In this document: positions 12,734 to 23,200 of the stretch, piece after piece
Position numbering within the stretch: the stretch's first letter is position 1
How the letters are laid out: each line of letters starts with the position of its first letter
DNA from: Oxytricha trifallax
Lineage: Eukaryota; Ciliophora; Spirotrichea; Sporadotrichida; Oxytrichidae
Length of the DNA: 64,000 nt
Direction of reading: 5' to 3'
NCBI GenBank assembly: GCA_000711775.1
Contig: ARYC01000307.1
Location: 62,001-126,000 of the forward strand
The notes under the pieces: generated by a model
What the model saw: the letters and a program-made list of their open reading frames with translations, nothing else
The model's database searches: none
What the model was told of the DNA's origin: nothing
Position numbers and translations under genes: made by a program

Positions 12734-15700
12734 ATGGATTATTTACATCAAGAAATATCTCCAATGAAGAGCAATAATTTTAAAACATTGTAAACTGACA
12801 AATTAAGTTTCTAAGCGCTTTCTACCAATATAAATTCTGTAACTAACTAGTACAATAATAACTTATCAACTCTCAATCATAAATCGCTATAATTTTAAAT
12901 AAATATCCATATTACCTAAAACTAATAACATAAAAAATATATCAAAATATTTTTAAGATTATCACAATTATGTAAATTTATAAATTAATCATAGTAACTC
13001 AAAACAGTCCTTGATATCACAGTAACAAAGCAATTTGATCAACAAGTCAGAGTGGTCTTCAAGAGTCATCGATAAAGAATAGAGAGAGCTTGAGAGGCTA
13101 GAACGAATGCTGGAATTAGAAAGATCAAAAGCCCAAGAAAAGCTATATTTACATTTTATATATTAATTTTAAGTTGATTATGATATTTCCAATATATTTA
13201 TATATTATATTTTATTGTTGTATTATATATGAATGCTATAGAAAGAGCAAGAATTAATGAAAATATAGGAAAAGAAATAAGCATTAGTAGCTTCATTACT
13301 AAAATAAAGAGAATCAGAAGTATAGCACAAAAATAAAGAGAGACAGGATAGACAGAAATAAAATGAAGATATTAGAAATATCTAAATTTAAAGTAAATTA
13401 TAACGCTTAGACCAAGATTCTGAAGTGAAGTAGAAGCAACTTATAGAAGATAAAAATAAAAAGTAATAAGAAAGAGAGGAAGATTTCAAGAATAGACAAT
13501 AAGCTATATATATATATATATATTAATATTTGTAGCATTATAAAAATTTAAAGCCAAATTTATGTTATAAAATTCCTTTTATTTTGCTATTAAACTTAGA
13601 AGAGATTAGTACATCAAGGATTTAGAACAAAAATACAAGGAGAAGTAATCAGAGCTTGATGTAAAAGAACATTAAATAAATTAAAAAATAAACGAGCGCC
13701 GTCAACTATAAATCCAAAATTCTTAATAAAAACAGCAAGAACTAGAATCAAAAGTTAAAATTAATTAAGAAAAGCGTCAAGAGCAAGAATTAAGGTAAAA
13801 ATAGAGTATTTAGCAAAAGATTGATAATTCAGAGCTTAAATTGTAATCTATTTTGAAGGAAAAATAGTAAAACCTTGAAGAATTAAAATTTAAAAAGCAA
13901 TAAAAGCATTAAGAAATTAAGATGCTTCTTGAAGAAAATAAAAAGACTGAGGAATAGAGAAGACATGAGGCAATGCTAAAAATTTAAGAATAAGATAAGA
14001 AAATTTAAGAAAGAAAAGCTGAAAACCTGAAGGACCTTCAAGAAATCAAAAATCTAGAACATTAAATTGAGGAGCAAAGAAAAAAAGCATATTCGGAGAA
14101 TCTTAGCTTTCTTATTCAATCTAAAAAGAATTCAATTTTAGAAAACATAGCAAAAAAAGAGCAATCTGTGGAGAAGTTGAAATTATAGCAACAGGAGCTT
14201 TAAGAAAAGCGAAGACTGGAAGACATGTAAAAACGTTTCCAACTTTAACAAGAAATGCTTAAATTCAAAGAATCACAAGAATAAATGAAACTTCAACGCA
14301 TTAAATAGCATGACTAGGAAGACATGCATTTCAACATGAAGAGAGAAGAAGAAAAATAGCTGAAGCAATAAGTTTTGTTTATCAAGGAGAATTTAAGTTT
14401 AAAGAAACAAGCGATTGTAGAAGAGATTAAGCAATTGAGAGATAATTTTAGGAGCATAAATAGTAGTAGCAATGGCAATTAAATAGGAAGTGGATCGAGA
14501 AATGGACTTAGTTTGTCAGTTATAAGCGAAAAAGTATACAGTAGAAAGCATTAAAATAATGTAGAATTTGATAGTTTAAGCTATGGTGGTCGAGAGGAGG
14601 GTCATAATAGTGTTGTTAAGGATTACTCAAACAGTATATCTTTTTATTAATTTAATACTTAAATGATATACTTTTTAAATTGAGTACTAAGAATCATTAA
14701 TCTGAATCATCTCCAGTTTAAACTTTAAATTATTAACTGAAGTAAAAGCAAAAACTCTAGGGCAAACTAGATTCTCTACTTACCAAAAATAGCACACTAC
14801 TAATTTATGTTTTACAATTATATAATTCCCTATCATTAAAGCAAGCTTTCTTATAATATTAAGCACAAACAAAAGTAGCATTAATGAACTGAGAATGAAC
14901 GATACTGAACCCACTGCCCCTTCCCATTATGGCCTTACTCCCATAATTAATTAAAATAAATAAAAAGTTCAAGATTCAATCAGTACTACTAAAAAAACAC
15001 ATTCTGAGTATAATAATTCTATTGGAACTTATAAACATCAAAGTCTAATTGGAAATAGAGTATAAAAATATATATTGTATAATTTTATTATACTATAATA
15101 TTAATGAGTTTAAACTAAATCTACTGACTATAGGAAAAATATGAACAGCAACAACAATTAGCTTGATGAGATTAGAAAGATTATTGGCACAAATTCAAGC
15201 AAAAAAAGTATATTTTTATTTTAATACTTATATAATTTTTCATTGATATTTCATATCCGATTAATTTCTTCTGATGTAATTTTACATAATAAGTAGGTAG
15301 AGTGACTATAATTAAGTTTTTCAAACATACCTAACCCCAAAAGCCTTTTAATAATTTAAGAAAAGGATAAGTACTGATAGAAAACCCCTGAATCCCCTTA
15401 TTACTTTAAATTTAATGAATAAAAATTCTCATAGTAAAGATAAGATACAAGAAGAATCTAATGTTAATATTTCAATAAATAGTATAACTGCCTATGAAGA
15501 TCATGATAATATTGTGATTGTTTATACAAGTTTAATTTTCAATTTAAATATAATAAAATAATTTATCTTACTTTTTATTTTGTTTTTCTTATATTTTGAC
15601 TATAATTAATCACTAAGAAACGCTTATTAGAAAGGACAAGGAGACCAACTGATATAAGAATCCATTAAATCTAGAAGATAGTCGCCTAGAGTAAGTGATT

Positions 15701-16080
15701 AAGTTTATGATGAACAGCAGCAACAACTCACTCTTAATAATATGAAAATAAGTGTTGAAGTTATCAATAAGTAAAACTCAACCATATTTTAAAATATTTA
15801 TGGATTTAACTATACTTTTTTAAATATATAAATTTATACTTTATATAACTCCAATAATTATGATTAATCTAATGGAAGTAGCAGAAATACTTAAAATGAT
15901 TAAAATACTGAGAAAGTATAAATTATACAAGCGTAAAAACAGAAATAGATGAAAAAAGATATCGATATTGTCAATGTTTATCACAATCAAAAGGTAAAGC
16001 AGATTCCATTAAAGCCATTATTTAAAGATAAATCTATAAAGAGCAAGCAAAATGATATTAAAATTTAACATCATTTATGA
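12734..16080 (+). CDS. Long coiled-coil protein cut by nine IESs
   Basis: ATG 12734 to TGA 16078-16080. The middle (about 13240-14450) is continuous charged coiled coil rich in Glu, Lys, Gln and Leu, ending LFIKENLSLKKQAIVEEIKQ. The C-terminal tail is Ser/Asn/Gln-rich and probably disordered. Successive reading-frame blocks are joined only by deleting nine AT-rich spacers, each bounded by a direct repeat in matching codon phase: AATCATA, GCTATA, GCTAT, AGTA, TAGCA, ATAG, AGT, ATAAT and AACTC. This is the clearest evidence in the window for germline MDS/IES structure. A cytoskeletal or basal-body role would suit a coiled-coil protein of this kind, but nothing specific identifies it. Confidence 0.8.
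12875..12986. other. IES, pointer AATCATA
   Basis: Repeat at 12875-12881 and 12987-12993 around 112 bp. Joins STLNH to SNSKQSL in frame. Confidence 0.8.
13142..13234. other. IES, pointer GCTATA
   Basis: Repeat at 13142-13147 and 13235-13240 around 93 bp of AT-rich DNA. Joins AQEKLQ to KEQELMK. Confidence 0.8.
13503..13585. other. IES, pointer GCTAT
   Basis: Repeat at 13503-13507 and 13586-13590. The 83-bp spacer includes a TA dinucleotide run. Joins KNRQQAI to KLRRDQY. Confidence 0.8.
14633..14682. other. IES, pointer AGTA
   Basis: Repeat at 14633-14636 and 14683-14686. Removing 50 bp joins DYSNS to TKNHQSE. Confidence 0.75.
14790..14875. other. IES, pointer TAGCA
   Basis: Repeat at 14790-14794 and 14876-14880. 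Removing 86 bp joins LLTKNS to INELRMN. Confidence 0.75.
15055..15129. other. IES, pointer ATAG
   Basis: Repeat at 15055-15058 and 15130-15133. Removing 75 bp joins LIGNR to KNMNSNN. A GT-AG intron at this gap would give the wrong frame. Confidence 0.7.
15207..15300. other. IES, pointer AGT
   Basis: Repeat at 15207-15209 and 15301-15303. Removing 94 bp joins SSKKS to DYNQVFQ. Confidence 0.65.
15506..15601. other. IES, pointer ATAAT
   Basis: Repeat at 15506-15510 and 15602-15606. Removing 96 bp joins YEDHDN to QSLRNAY. Confidence 0.75.
15775..15846. other. IES, pointer AACTC
   Basis: Repeat at 15775-15779 and 15847-15851. Removing 72 bp joins VINKQNS to NNYDQSN. Confidence 0.75.
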
Positions 16081-16487
16081 AAGATATGAAATAATGATAA
16101 TTTGATTATATATTATTTTATTATGATTTAACTTAATTAACTTTAAAAAAATATAAAAATTCTGCAACAAAAATCATTTTATCTAATTTTTCCTGTTAAA
16201 AATATTTATAAATGGTAAATAAATATTTACAAAAATAATAGACTAGATGAATTAAATCAATTAAATGAACACAGATACACAGGTTAGATGATGGCAAAGG
16301 CTAAAAAATAAATTAGATAAATAGAAAAATGATGAATCTAGAATAGATAGATAGATAATCGCTAAAGGCAAGTAAAATTAAAAATCTAGAAATAAAAAAT
16401 TCTAAACTTAATATATAATCTATTTATTACTATTACTACTATTAAATATAATATACCTTAAATTAGAAAGTTAGGTATAAACATTAG
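16081..16487. other. AT-rich intergenic stretch
   Basis: No supported gene. Short A/T runs and a few GATA-like repeats (around 16345) only. Confidence 0.5.
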
Positions 16488-16935
16488 GTTTCTCAAAGAT
16501 CTTTGCTGGTACACTGAAGACTGCCAGTTCGGTCCCTACCTAAAACTAGGGTGTTCTTCAGGGCGGCATATCCCGTGCCTCCAGTGTGATCGGTAGTCTG
16601 ATTTTTTTGATTTTTGTTGTTGTCCTTGTCGTATGTTTTTCAGATGTCGTCGATGCACTTCTCAATGATGGAGTTTTCTTGAATTCGTAGGCATCGATAT
16701 CCTTGGAGTCTTCGATATCAGCAATCCACCTAGTAGTTATAGAACAAGGCTCTTCGGCGCCAGCTTCTGTTTTTGCAGCAATAGTAGTACTGGCTTGTTC
16801 CTGGGGCCACTTCCCTCGCTCTCAGCTACATCAGATTTCTTTGTTGTTGTTGGTCCAGCTTCCCTCTTTAGTAGCAATAAATAGATTGCGATTCTAGAAT
16901 AGTGATAGATATTTTGAGATTTTATCAAATTTAAT
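16488..16935 (-). pseudogene. GC-rich island, degenerate EF-hand-like coding fragment
   Basis: This segment is clearly richer in G+C than everything around it. On the minus strand it gives codon-like sequence in shifting frames: an Ala/Glu/Thr-rich part, then DIDAYEFK, then a calcium-loop-like IEKCIDDI-stop-KTYDKDNN. The YDKDN element resembles the start of an EF-hand loop in calmodulin-like proteins. An in-frame TGA where the family usually has Trp, plus frame changes, argue for a decayed copy or an isolated MDS of a gene elsewhere. Identification is tentative. Confidence 0.35.
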
Positions 16936-17265
16936 AATCTTAAACTTAACCTGCTAATTTTAAAAATAAAAAATATTTTTATGATTTTTAATTTTAATTA
17001 AAATCGCTAAGTTAAAATAATTAAATGAAATTTGTTATAAGTCACATAAATTACGTCAATTCAAATATTTTTTTATAATCAACTCTCATAATTAAAAAAG
17101 ATTGGTGGATATTTTCTACGATTTTTCCAAAACATATTTTATAATTTTGTAAGAAGTAGTTTCTAAAAATATACTCTATTTTTAATTCTTAGTTTATTTA
17201 TGTTTGTATTTCTATATCATTAAATATATTTATTATCCCCTTTAAGTTATATAATTTCAGAAGAA

Positions 17266-20200
17266 ATGTCAGAATATATAGATAGCAATCCTGATTAATA
17301 CAGCTCAAATACCCAACTTCATAAGATTATTCAAATTTCTTAGGATGCGGGTGAATAGTCCAAATCTTCTCAATCAAATAATATCAATATTGACAAATAA
17401 GCAAACACAAACTAATAATAAAATCTTAATGATGACTAGCAATAATAGTGAATATCGATTTCTTCTTAAGTGCAGTTATTAAAGAAGTTTATATTATTTC
17501 TCAAAGTAAATTATACTTAAATTAGGTAATTATCTCATTTATAGAAAATGCAACTTAAATCAAGTTAAAATAGTTGTTTTACAAATAAAATTTCTTTTTT
17601 TATTACATTCAATTAAAATAATAATGGGTAATGAGTTACATAACAGCATAAAAATTTCTCAATAGTAAAATAACAATGAATATATTAATGGTACTTTTCC
17701 GAATAAATCGCATATAATTTAATAAGAAAATACTGGAGAACAGTATTAATCTTTTCAAAATATCAAAAACTTGAATAATTTTAGGTAGTCAACTAGTGTT
17801 TTTTATTATTATTGAAATTTTGATATAATTATAATATACTTATGTTCAAGACTTTTAAGAGTCTTCAAATTCTTAGTCTAGCCAATCCGCTCTAAAAGAT
17901 AGGGACAACTCAAACAATTACAACAGTGATAATCTCATAATAATAAACAATGAATAAAAATCTAGTAATTTTATGTCTTTCACGAACAATTTGCCACTGC
18001 ACCATAATAATTAATCAAATCAACATGTGAACAGCTATTTCAAGACAAGTTAAAATATACATTAAGTAGGTACTCCAACCACTGAAGATAAGCAATCAGA
18101 TCTTAACTTTCATTAATAATCATCTACTAATATCTAGCCAGGAGCAGTTTCAGCAAGTCATTAAGAGGGCAATTCATTTTAATATGACGATAATCCTGTG
18201 AAATTTCATGGTTTTTAGTGGCCTCTTCATCCATTGAGCAAATTTTGATTGAATTACCAAAAATGAATTAATAATCAACAATTTATACACTCTATTTTAT
18301 TGTTAATTTTATTTAAAAATATATTAAAATGGCACGTATCTCAAAATCAATGAAATTTCGAGATACGTGCCAAATAAATCCATTAAATTACTCAAATAAG
18401 TATAAAGTCAATAAAAACGAAATTAAGTTTTAAAATAATTAAAGTTCATAAATAATTAATTTTCAATTCTCATCAGTATTACATAAATAATCTAAATAAT
18501 ACCACCTATCTTTAAATTTTATTATTTAATTAACAATTTATTAATTCTTTTAATTTAAGTACAATCACATATTTAAATGAACTTTAATTATTTTAAAACT
18601 TAATTTCGTTTTTATTGACTTTATACTTATTTGAGTAATTCAATGGATTTATTTGGCACGTATCTCGAAATTTCATTGATTTTGAGATACGTGCCATTTT
18701 AATATATTTAAATAAAATTAACAATAAAATAGAGTGTATAAATTGTTGATTATTAATTCATTTTTGGTAATTCAATCAAAATTTACTCATTGCAAGTTAT
18801 GTCTTGGGTAGTCTACGCCTACAATTTAGTGCATTTTTATGTTGTAACAATACCCATTTTGACCTATGAACTGATCGAGACTGTAATCCTGGCTGTTATA
18901 TATTTCATTTTGGGTATGTTTGTATTTTACTTCACCTACGTGACAACTAAAAAAGATCCATCTGACCGAACTGTATATAAAGAGAGGCTATACACATAGC
19001 ATGGAGCCAATATTGGTGAAATGATATTTATTAAGACTTAAGGAGTTACAGCTAAGGATATGATAAAATTCAACCCTGATGATTACTCTTACTTTTGTAA
19101 CATATGTGATACTCACGTTTTGGAGTTTACTAAACATTGCCAGGCATGCAATAGATGCGTCTCAAACTTCGATCATCATTGCAAATGGCTGAATAATTGT
19201 ATTGGTGATGTCAATTATCGAGAGTTTTTCAAGATGCTTATTTTGGTTTTTATCTCACTGGTTTACTAAACCTGATCTCATCCATTTTCTTATAAGTTGT
19301 TATTTAATTCATAACTTAGAATATTATAATCTAAAGTTTAAGGAGGCATAAACATTGGGATTTTAGTCGAGTATAAACATTTACAAGAACTCAATCCACA
19401 AGAATATTCCTCTTCTTACATTACAGATAATCTCTCATCAAAAAGATTCCATCAAGCTACTATCGTAAACCTAATTATTAACACTCTGGTCTGTATGATG
19501 GTTGGGAAACTCCTCTTTTACCATATTTGGCTTAGAACCTAAAAGTTGACTACTTATTAGCACTTAGTTAAAGTTTAAGAGAGAAAAGACTCAAAAAAGA
19601 AGGAATCTAAAGTTATAAAGAAAATTGAAAAGGATTTGTAAATGGTATCGGGAGTAGAGATGGAAATAAGTTAAAAGGATAGTGATAGTCATAATAAAAG
19701 TAAGGAATATGAATCAACAAGCTCCTTCAAAGTAATTAGCAGTAGTAAAGACAATTAGAATAATATCCTATCCCCTCATATTATTGTAGGAATACATTCG
19801 ATTTGAGAAAATGAATTATAATTAAATTAATTAAATATTAAAATCATGGCAGTTATGAAATCCAAAGTGACTCAAAATTCAAAAATAAATACATTTTACG
19901 GTAGATCCCGCAATTTTACAGGACTTTACTATTGGCAATATTCTTGAATCATCCCAGGAAGCGAGATATTTTGATTTTGAGCTAACTCCCAAAAATAGTA
20001 TAATGGGTTTTTCTCCCTTAGGAGAAGAGATAAAATCATTATAGCAATAATAGTCACCGTCTTATTTTTAATGCGCTATCCAGAGAGTATAATATTGTCA
20101 GGGTTTGGAGACATTTTATAAAAACATAACTGAAGGTAATTAATAATTAATTAATTTTAATTTTAATTCATTTTCCCAAATCGAATGTATTCCTACAATA

Positions 20201-21465
20201 TTGCAATTGTATTGATTTCTTTAATTCTAGTATGTATTATTAGCTTATTTATTTTAGAAATCTAAAAGTTTATCAATAACGATGAGGAGCATGGTGCAGA
20301 GCTTACTTATAGACATTTACAATACAACAGTAATAACCCACTTCAAAAACATTAAATCACTTAGGAAATTCCTTAACACAAACTGATCATTCAAAGTGAT
20401 GTATAGTACCGATAGTTTCTATGCTTCAAATGGCAATCAAAAGAAAATAAAACAAATAATACTAAGATTAAACCTTTGGCTTTAAATTCATCATAAAATA
20501 TCGATTTTCAAGGAAGACAGCAATAGGACTAAAATTAACAATAAAAACAAGACGCTTTGGATATATATGATAAACTTAATTTTGCTGAACAAGATCACAG
20601 TAAGCTATAACATATATTTTCCCTTGTTACTCATTTTATTATTAATACATGAATGTATTATATAAGAAACACCTAGATAGTTGATAAATAAAACCCAAAA
20701 TAATAATAACTCACTAAGAAATTCAACTAATAATAATGTCAAAAATTTGCTGGAAGCTTCTACAAAGTCTAGGGATTTATTAGCAAACAATATTTATAAT
20801 AGTTCCCTAAAATAAGGAGATGGATTTGATCAAATAAATAGCAATGATTACTATAATATTGCAGGAATAACTTTATAAGCAGTTATGTCGTAGCGATTTA
20901 CAATTAATTTCTTCATATATTTATTTTCCGAATAACTCAATGAATGATTATAACCAAGGAAGAACTTCTCAATTAAAATAATAATAAAATCAAGAGGCTT
21001 AACCCAGAAAAAACAGTTCGAAATTAAGAATCTAGAAAAAGCGTAGATCAAATAATACAGGAGGGGTCAAAGATGACTCAATATACAGGACGTACTAAGA
21101 TCCAGGGGAGTACACCAATGACGAGTTACATGAGGTTGCTAATAGTCATAGTAAAAACTACACAATTGAAAATACTCAGTCAAAGTATAATTTCATAGTG
21201 ATTATTTAATAAGAAATTATTTTATTGAGTATATTTATATCAATTATAGCAGCAATTTTAGACACTAGGGCCAAATGAACATGGTAAATACATACTCACA
21301 GACGATAGGAACGATTTAAAAAATAAAATCAGATTCTATTAGAAAAATAGTTAATAATAGAGAGATATCTAAAATAAATCAGATTTGGAGTCTAGTTATG
21401 TCTCAAGGAATTATGAGGAAAATAAGAAATAAAAATCGATAACAGTCAGGAAAAATATAGATTGA
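17266..21465 (+). CDS. DHHC-type protein S-acyltransferase (palmitoyltransferase)
   Basis: ATG 17266 to TGA 21463-21465. A long Asn/Gln/Ser-rich N-terminal region is followed by two membrane helices (about 18810-18950). The Cys-rich DHHC domain comes next: CNICDTHVLEFTKHCQACNR, then CVSNFDHHCKWLNNCIG (about 19095-19210). A third helix follows (FFKMLILVFISLVY). A fourth (about 19465-19530) ends with the family's TTY motif (LTTYQHL). A fifth hydrophobic segment follows (IAIVLISLILVCIISLFILE), then a long Asn/Gln/Lys-rich tail with further introns or IESs. DHHC enzymes attach palmitate to Cys of membrane-associated proteins in the Golgi, ER or plasma membrane. The frame is restored across two inverted-repeat elements (18236-18788 and 19783-20199). 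The N-terminal part near 17450-17620 has an unresolved frame change. Confidence 0.9.
18236..18788. mobile_element. Palindromic MITE-like IES (553 bp), ATT target duplication
   Basis: Terminal inverted repeat GAG(C/T)AAATTTTG at both ends, flanked by ATT (18233-18235 and 18789-18791), or pointer CATTG if read as an IES. The arms are nearly identical inverted copies of about 215 bp around a centre of about 120 bp. Each arm carries its own hairpin built from GGCACGTATCTC and its complement (18332-18372 and about 18655-18697). Removal joins WPLHPL to QVMSWVV in the DHHC gene exactly. No coding capacity, so it must be non-autonomous. Confidence 0.85.
19783..20199. mobile_element. Inverted-repeat IES (417 bp), ATT duplication, carries a coding-like block
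   Basis: The ends are the 20-bp inverted repeat ATTGTAGGAATACATTCGAT, flanked by ATT (pointer ATATT). Removal joins LSPHI to AIVLIS in the DHHC gene in frame. The same terminal repeat bounds the element at 57921-58251, so they form one family. Unlike that palindrome, the interior here holds an open plus-strand frame of roughly 80 codons (about 19895-20140) with protein-like composition (for example DFTIGNILESSQEARYFDFE). Confidence 0.8.
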
Positions 21466-21711
21466 TAAAAATACAGGAATAAACAAATTAGTTTTAATTT
21501 AGAATTTTAGTTTTATAACTTATACAAAATTATTCTAAAAAATCATTATCTGATTATGCAATCTAAAACAATCATTAGTTTAATAATGAATATATAAATC
21601 TATATTTCTTCATAACTTTATAAAAAAAATTGAAACATGCTACTTTTAAATAAAATGAGAGTTATTGATTATGAATGATTATGTAATCCATATTATGAGG
21701 ATGATCTTATT
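21466..21711. other. AT-rich spacer
   Basis: Only AT-rich sequence between the DHHC gene and the deleted TBE. No gene seen. Confidence 0.5.
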
Positions 21712-22816
21712 CGAACCCTTTTTAGATCTTTTAGTTATTTTATTTGTAGGGTATAGTTGGTATCTTATTAGGGTGAGTTGAAGAATTAGGCGACTTTGCA
21801 AAATGAGAAATAGAAAACAGTGTAATTTATGGTCAATTTATGATGAGAAATATTTTGATTTTTTGCTTAAGCCTATATATGGTACGAGTATAAATATAGA
21901 CTAAGTCAAACCAATACTGAATTATGCAACAATAGCAAAATTCTCATTCAGAAGTACCAAACTGTAATCACTTATTTTTGCATTTAAGCATTTTAAATTC
22001 TGGCTATTTATTTAGTAGGCAGTTATTTTAACTTTTTTTTTAATAGCATCTTCTGTAGTAAAGTGATTGAAATCTTTGGTTACTTTGGAATAAACATCAA
22101 TATATCTTCATTGTTTATAATTGCTTCCTTTTCATCTTAATTTATCGCTTTAAAAATAATATTTTGGTATCAACCAAAGTTGAAGAAATAAACCAAGTAT
22201 ACTTTACGTCAGACTATAACAGATAAACTTAGCTTGTTTCTTGAAGTATCAATAAAGATATTCCTTGCATCTTATTTGAGATTATTTCTCGCCTTAACAC
22301 TTTTAATTACAGTATTCATAGTTCAGATTTATTTTTTTAAAAAATAATTTTTAATTCCTAAAATTTAAAGATCTGGATCCCATTGTTTTTGAATATTTAA
22401 AATAAATATGGGAATCTCATAGGAGATCACTCTGCCAAATGTCACTTGGAAAAAGCTGTTAAAAACTTTGTAGATAGCTCCATTTTCATCAATTAAGTTC
22501 CATTAAATTAGTCTAATTTTTTTAGATTTAGTAGTATTGGAAAGAAATTCGTTTTTTAATTGGTACCAATAAAAAGGAACCAAAATATAATTAGTACATA
22601 GTTTTAAATTTATAGGTACAATAACTTCAGAGAATTAGATTTATGGAAGATATCAAAGACACCCAAAATAATAACATTTTGATTGGATATTTATATAAAT
22701 TAAATACTAGAATAATTCCACATAAAACTTGCATTTTATTAACCAATAAGACTTCCATTTTATTAAAATAAAAATCAATCCATTAAAACATCTGTTTCAG
22801 GTGTTTTGGGGTTTTG
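21712..22816 (-). mobile_element. TBE-D: internally deleted TBE transposon (Tc1/mariner-like)
   Basis: The right end is a good TBE terminus (GGTGTTTTGGGGTTTTG at 22800-22816). The left end (from CGAACCC) is decayed. About 21760-21945 is similar, in inverted orientation, to the transposase-side end of TBE-A (28950-29140). At about 1.1 kb against 3.9-4.0 kb for the others, most of the interior is missing. The flanks are ATT and ATG, so the duplication is imperfect. Non-functional relic. Confidence 0.7.
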
Positions 22817-23200
22817 ATGAATTATATTACATTTGACTGTTGTTTTCTTAGATTCTCTGTAATATCATTAATCAATTGAAAATTTTAAGAATCTTTAAGA
22901 GTCAATGCAAAACTTTGGTAATTGGCAAATTATTTTACATACTTTTAGGATTCATTTTTAATTAACTTTTTATTTTTTATCAATAAACCAGCAAACAACT
23001 TTTACGTGTTTAGCAAAAGTAACTCTAATATAAATAAATTGCATTGTGATGTTAAATAAAAGCCACATAAGCTGCTTTTGTAAATATCATAAAATACAAA
23101 GTAAAAAAAGTAAGACAATTAAATATGAACTATGTTAAATTGAATATCTATTAGAATGTGGTATAATTTAATAATTTAATATAAAAAGGATTCTTAGATA
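22817..23200. other. AT-rich spacer upstream of the OTU-like gene
   Basis: No gene seen. It presumably includes the 5' flank of the gene starting at 23201. Confidence 0.5.

Noticed and set aside
18236-18788. CRISPR array or tandem repeats
   Set aside because: The repeated segments are inverted copies forming one palindrome, not regularly spaced direct repeats.
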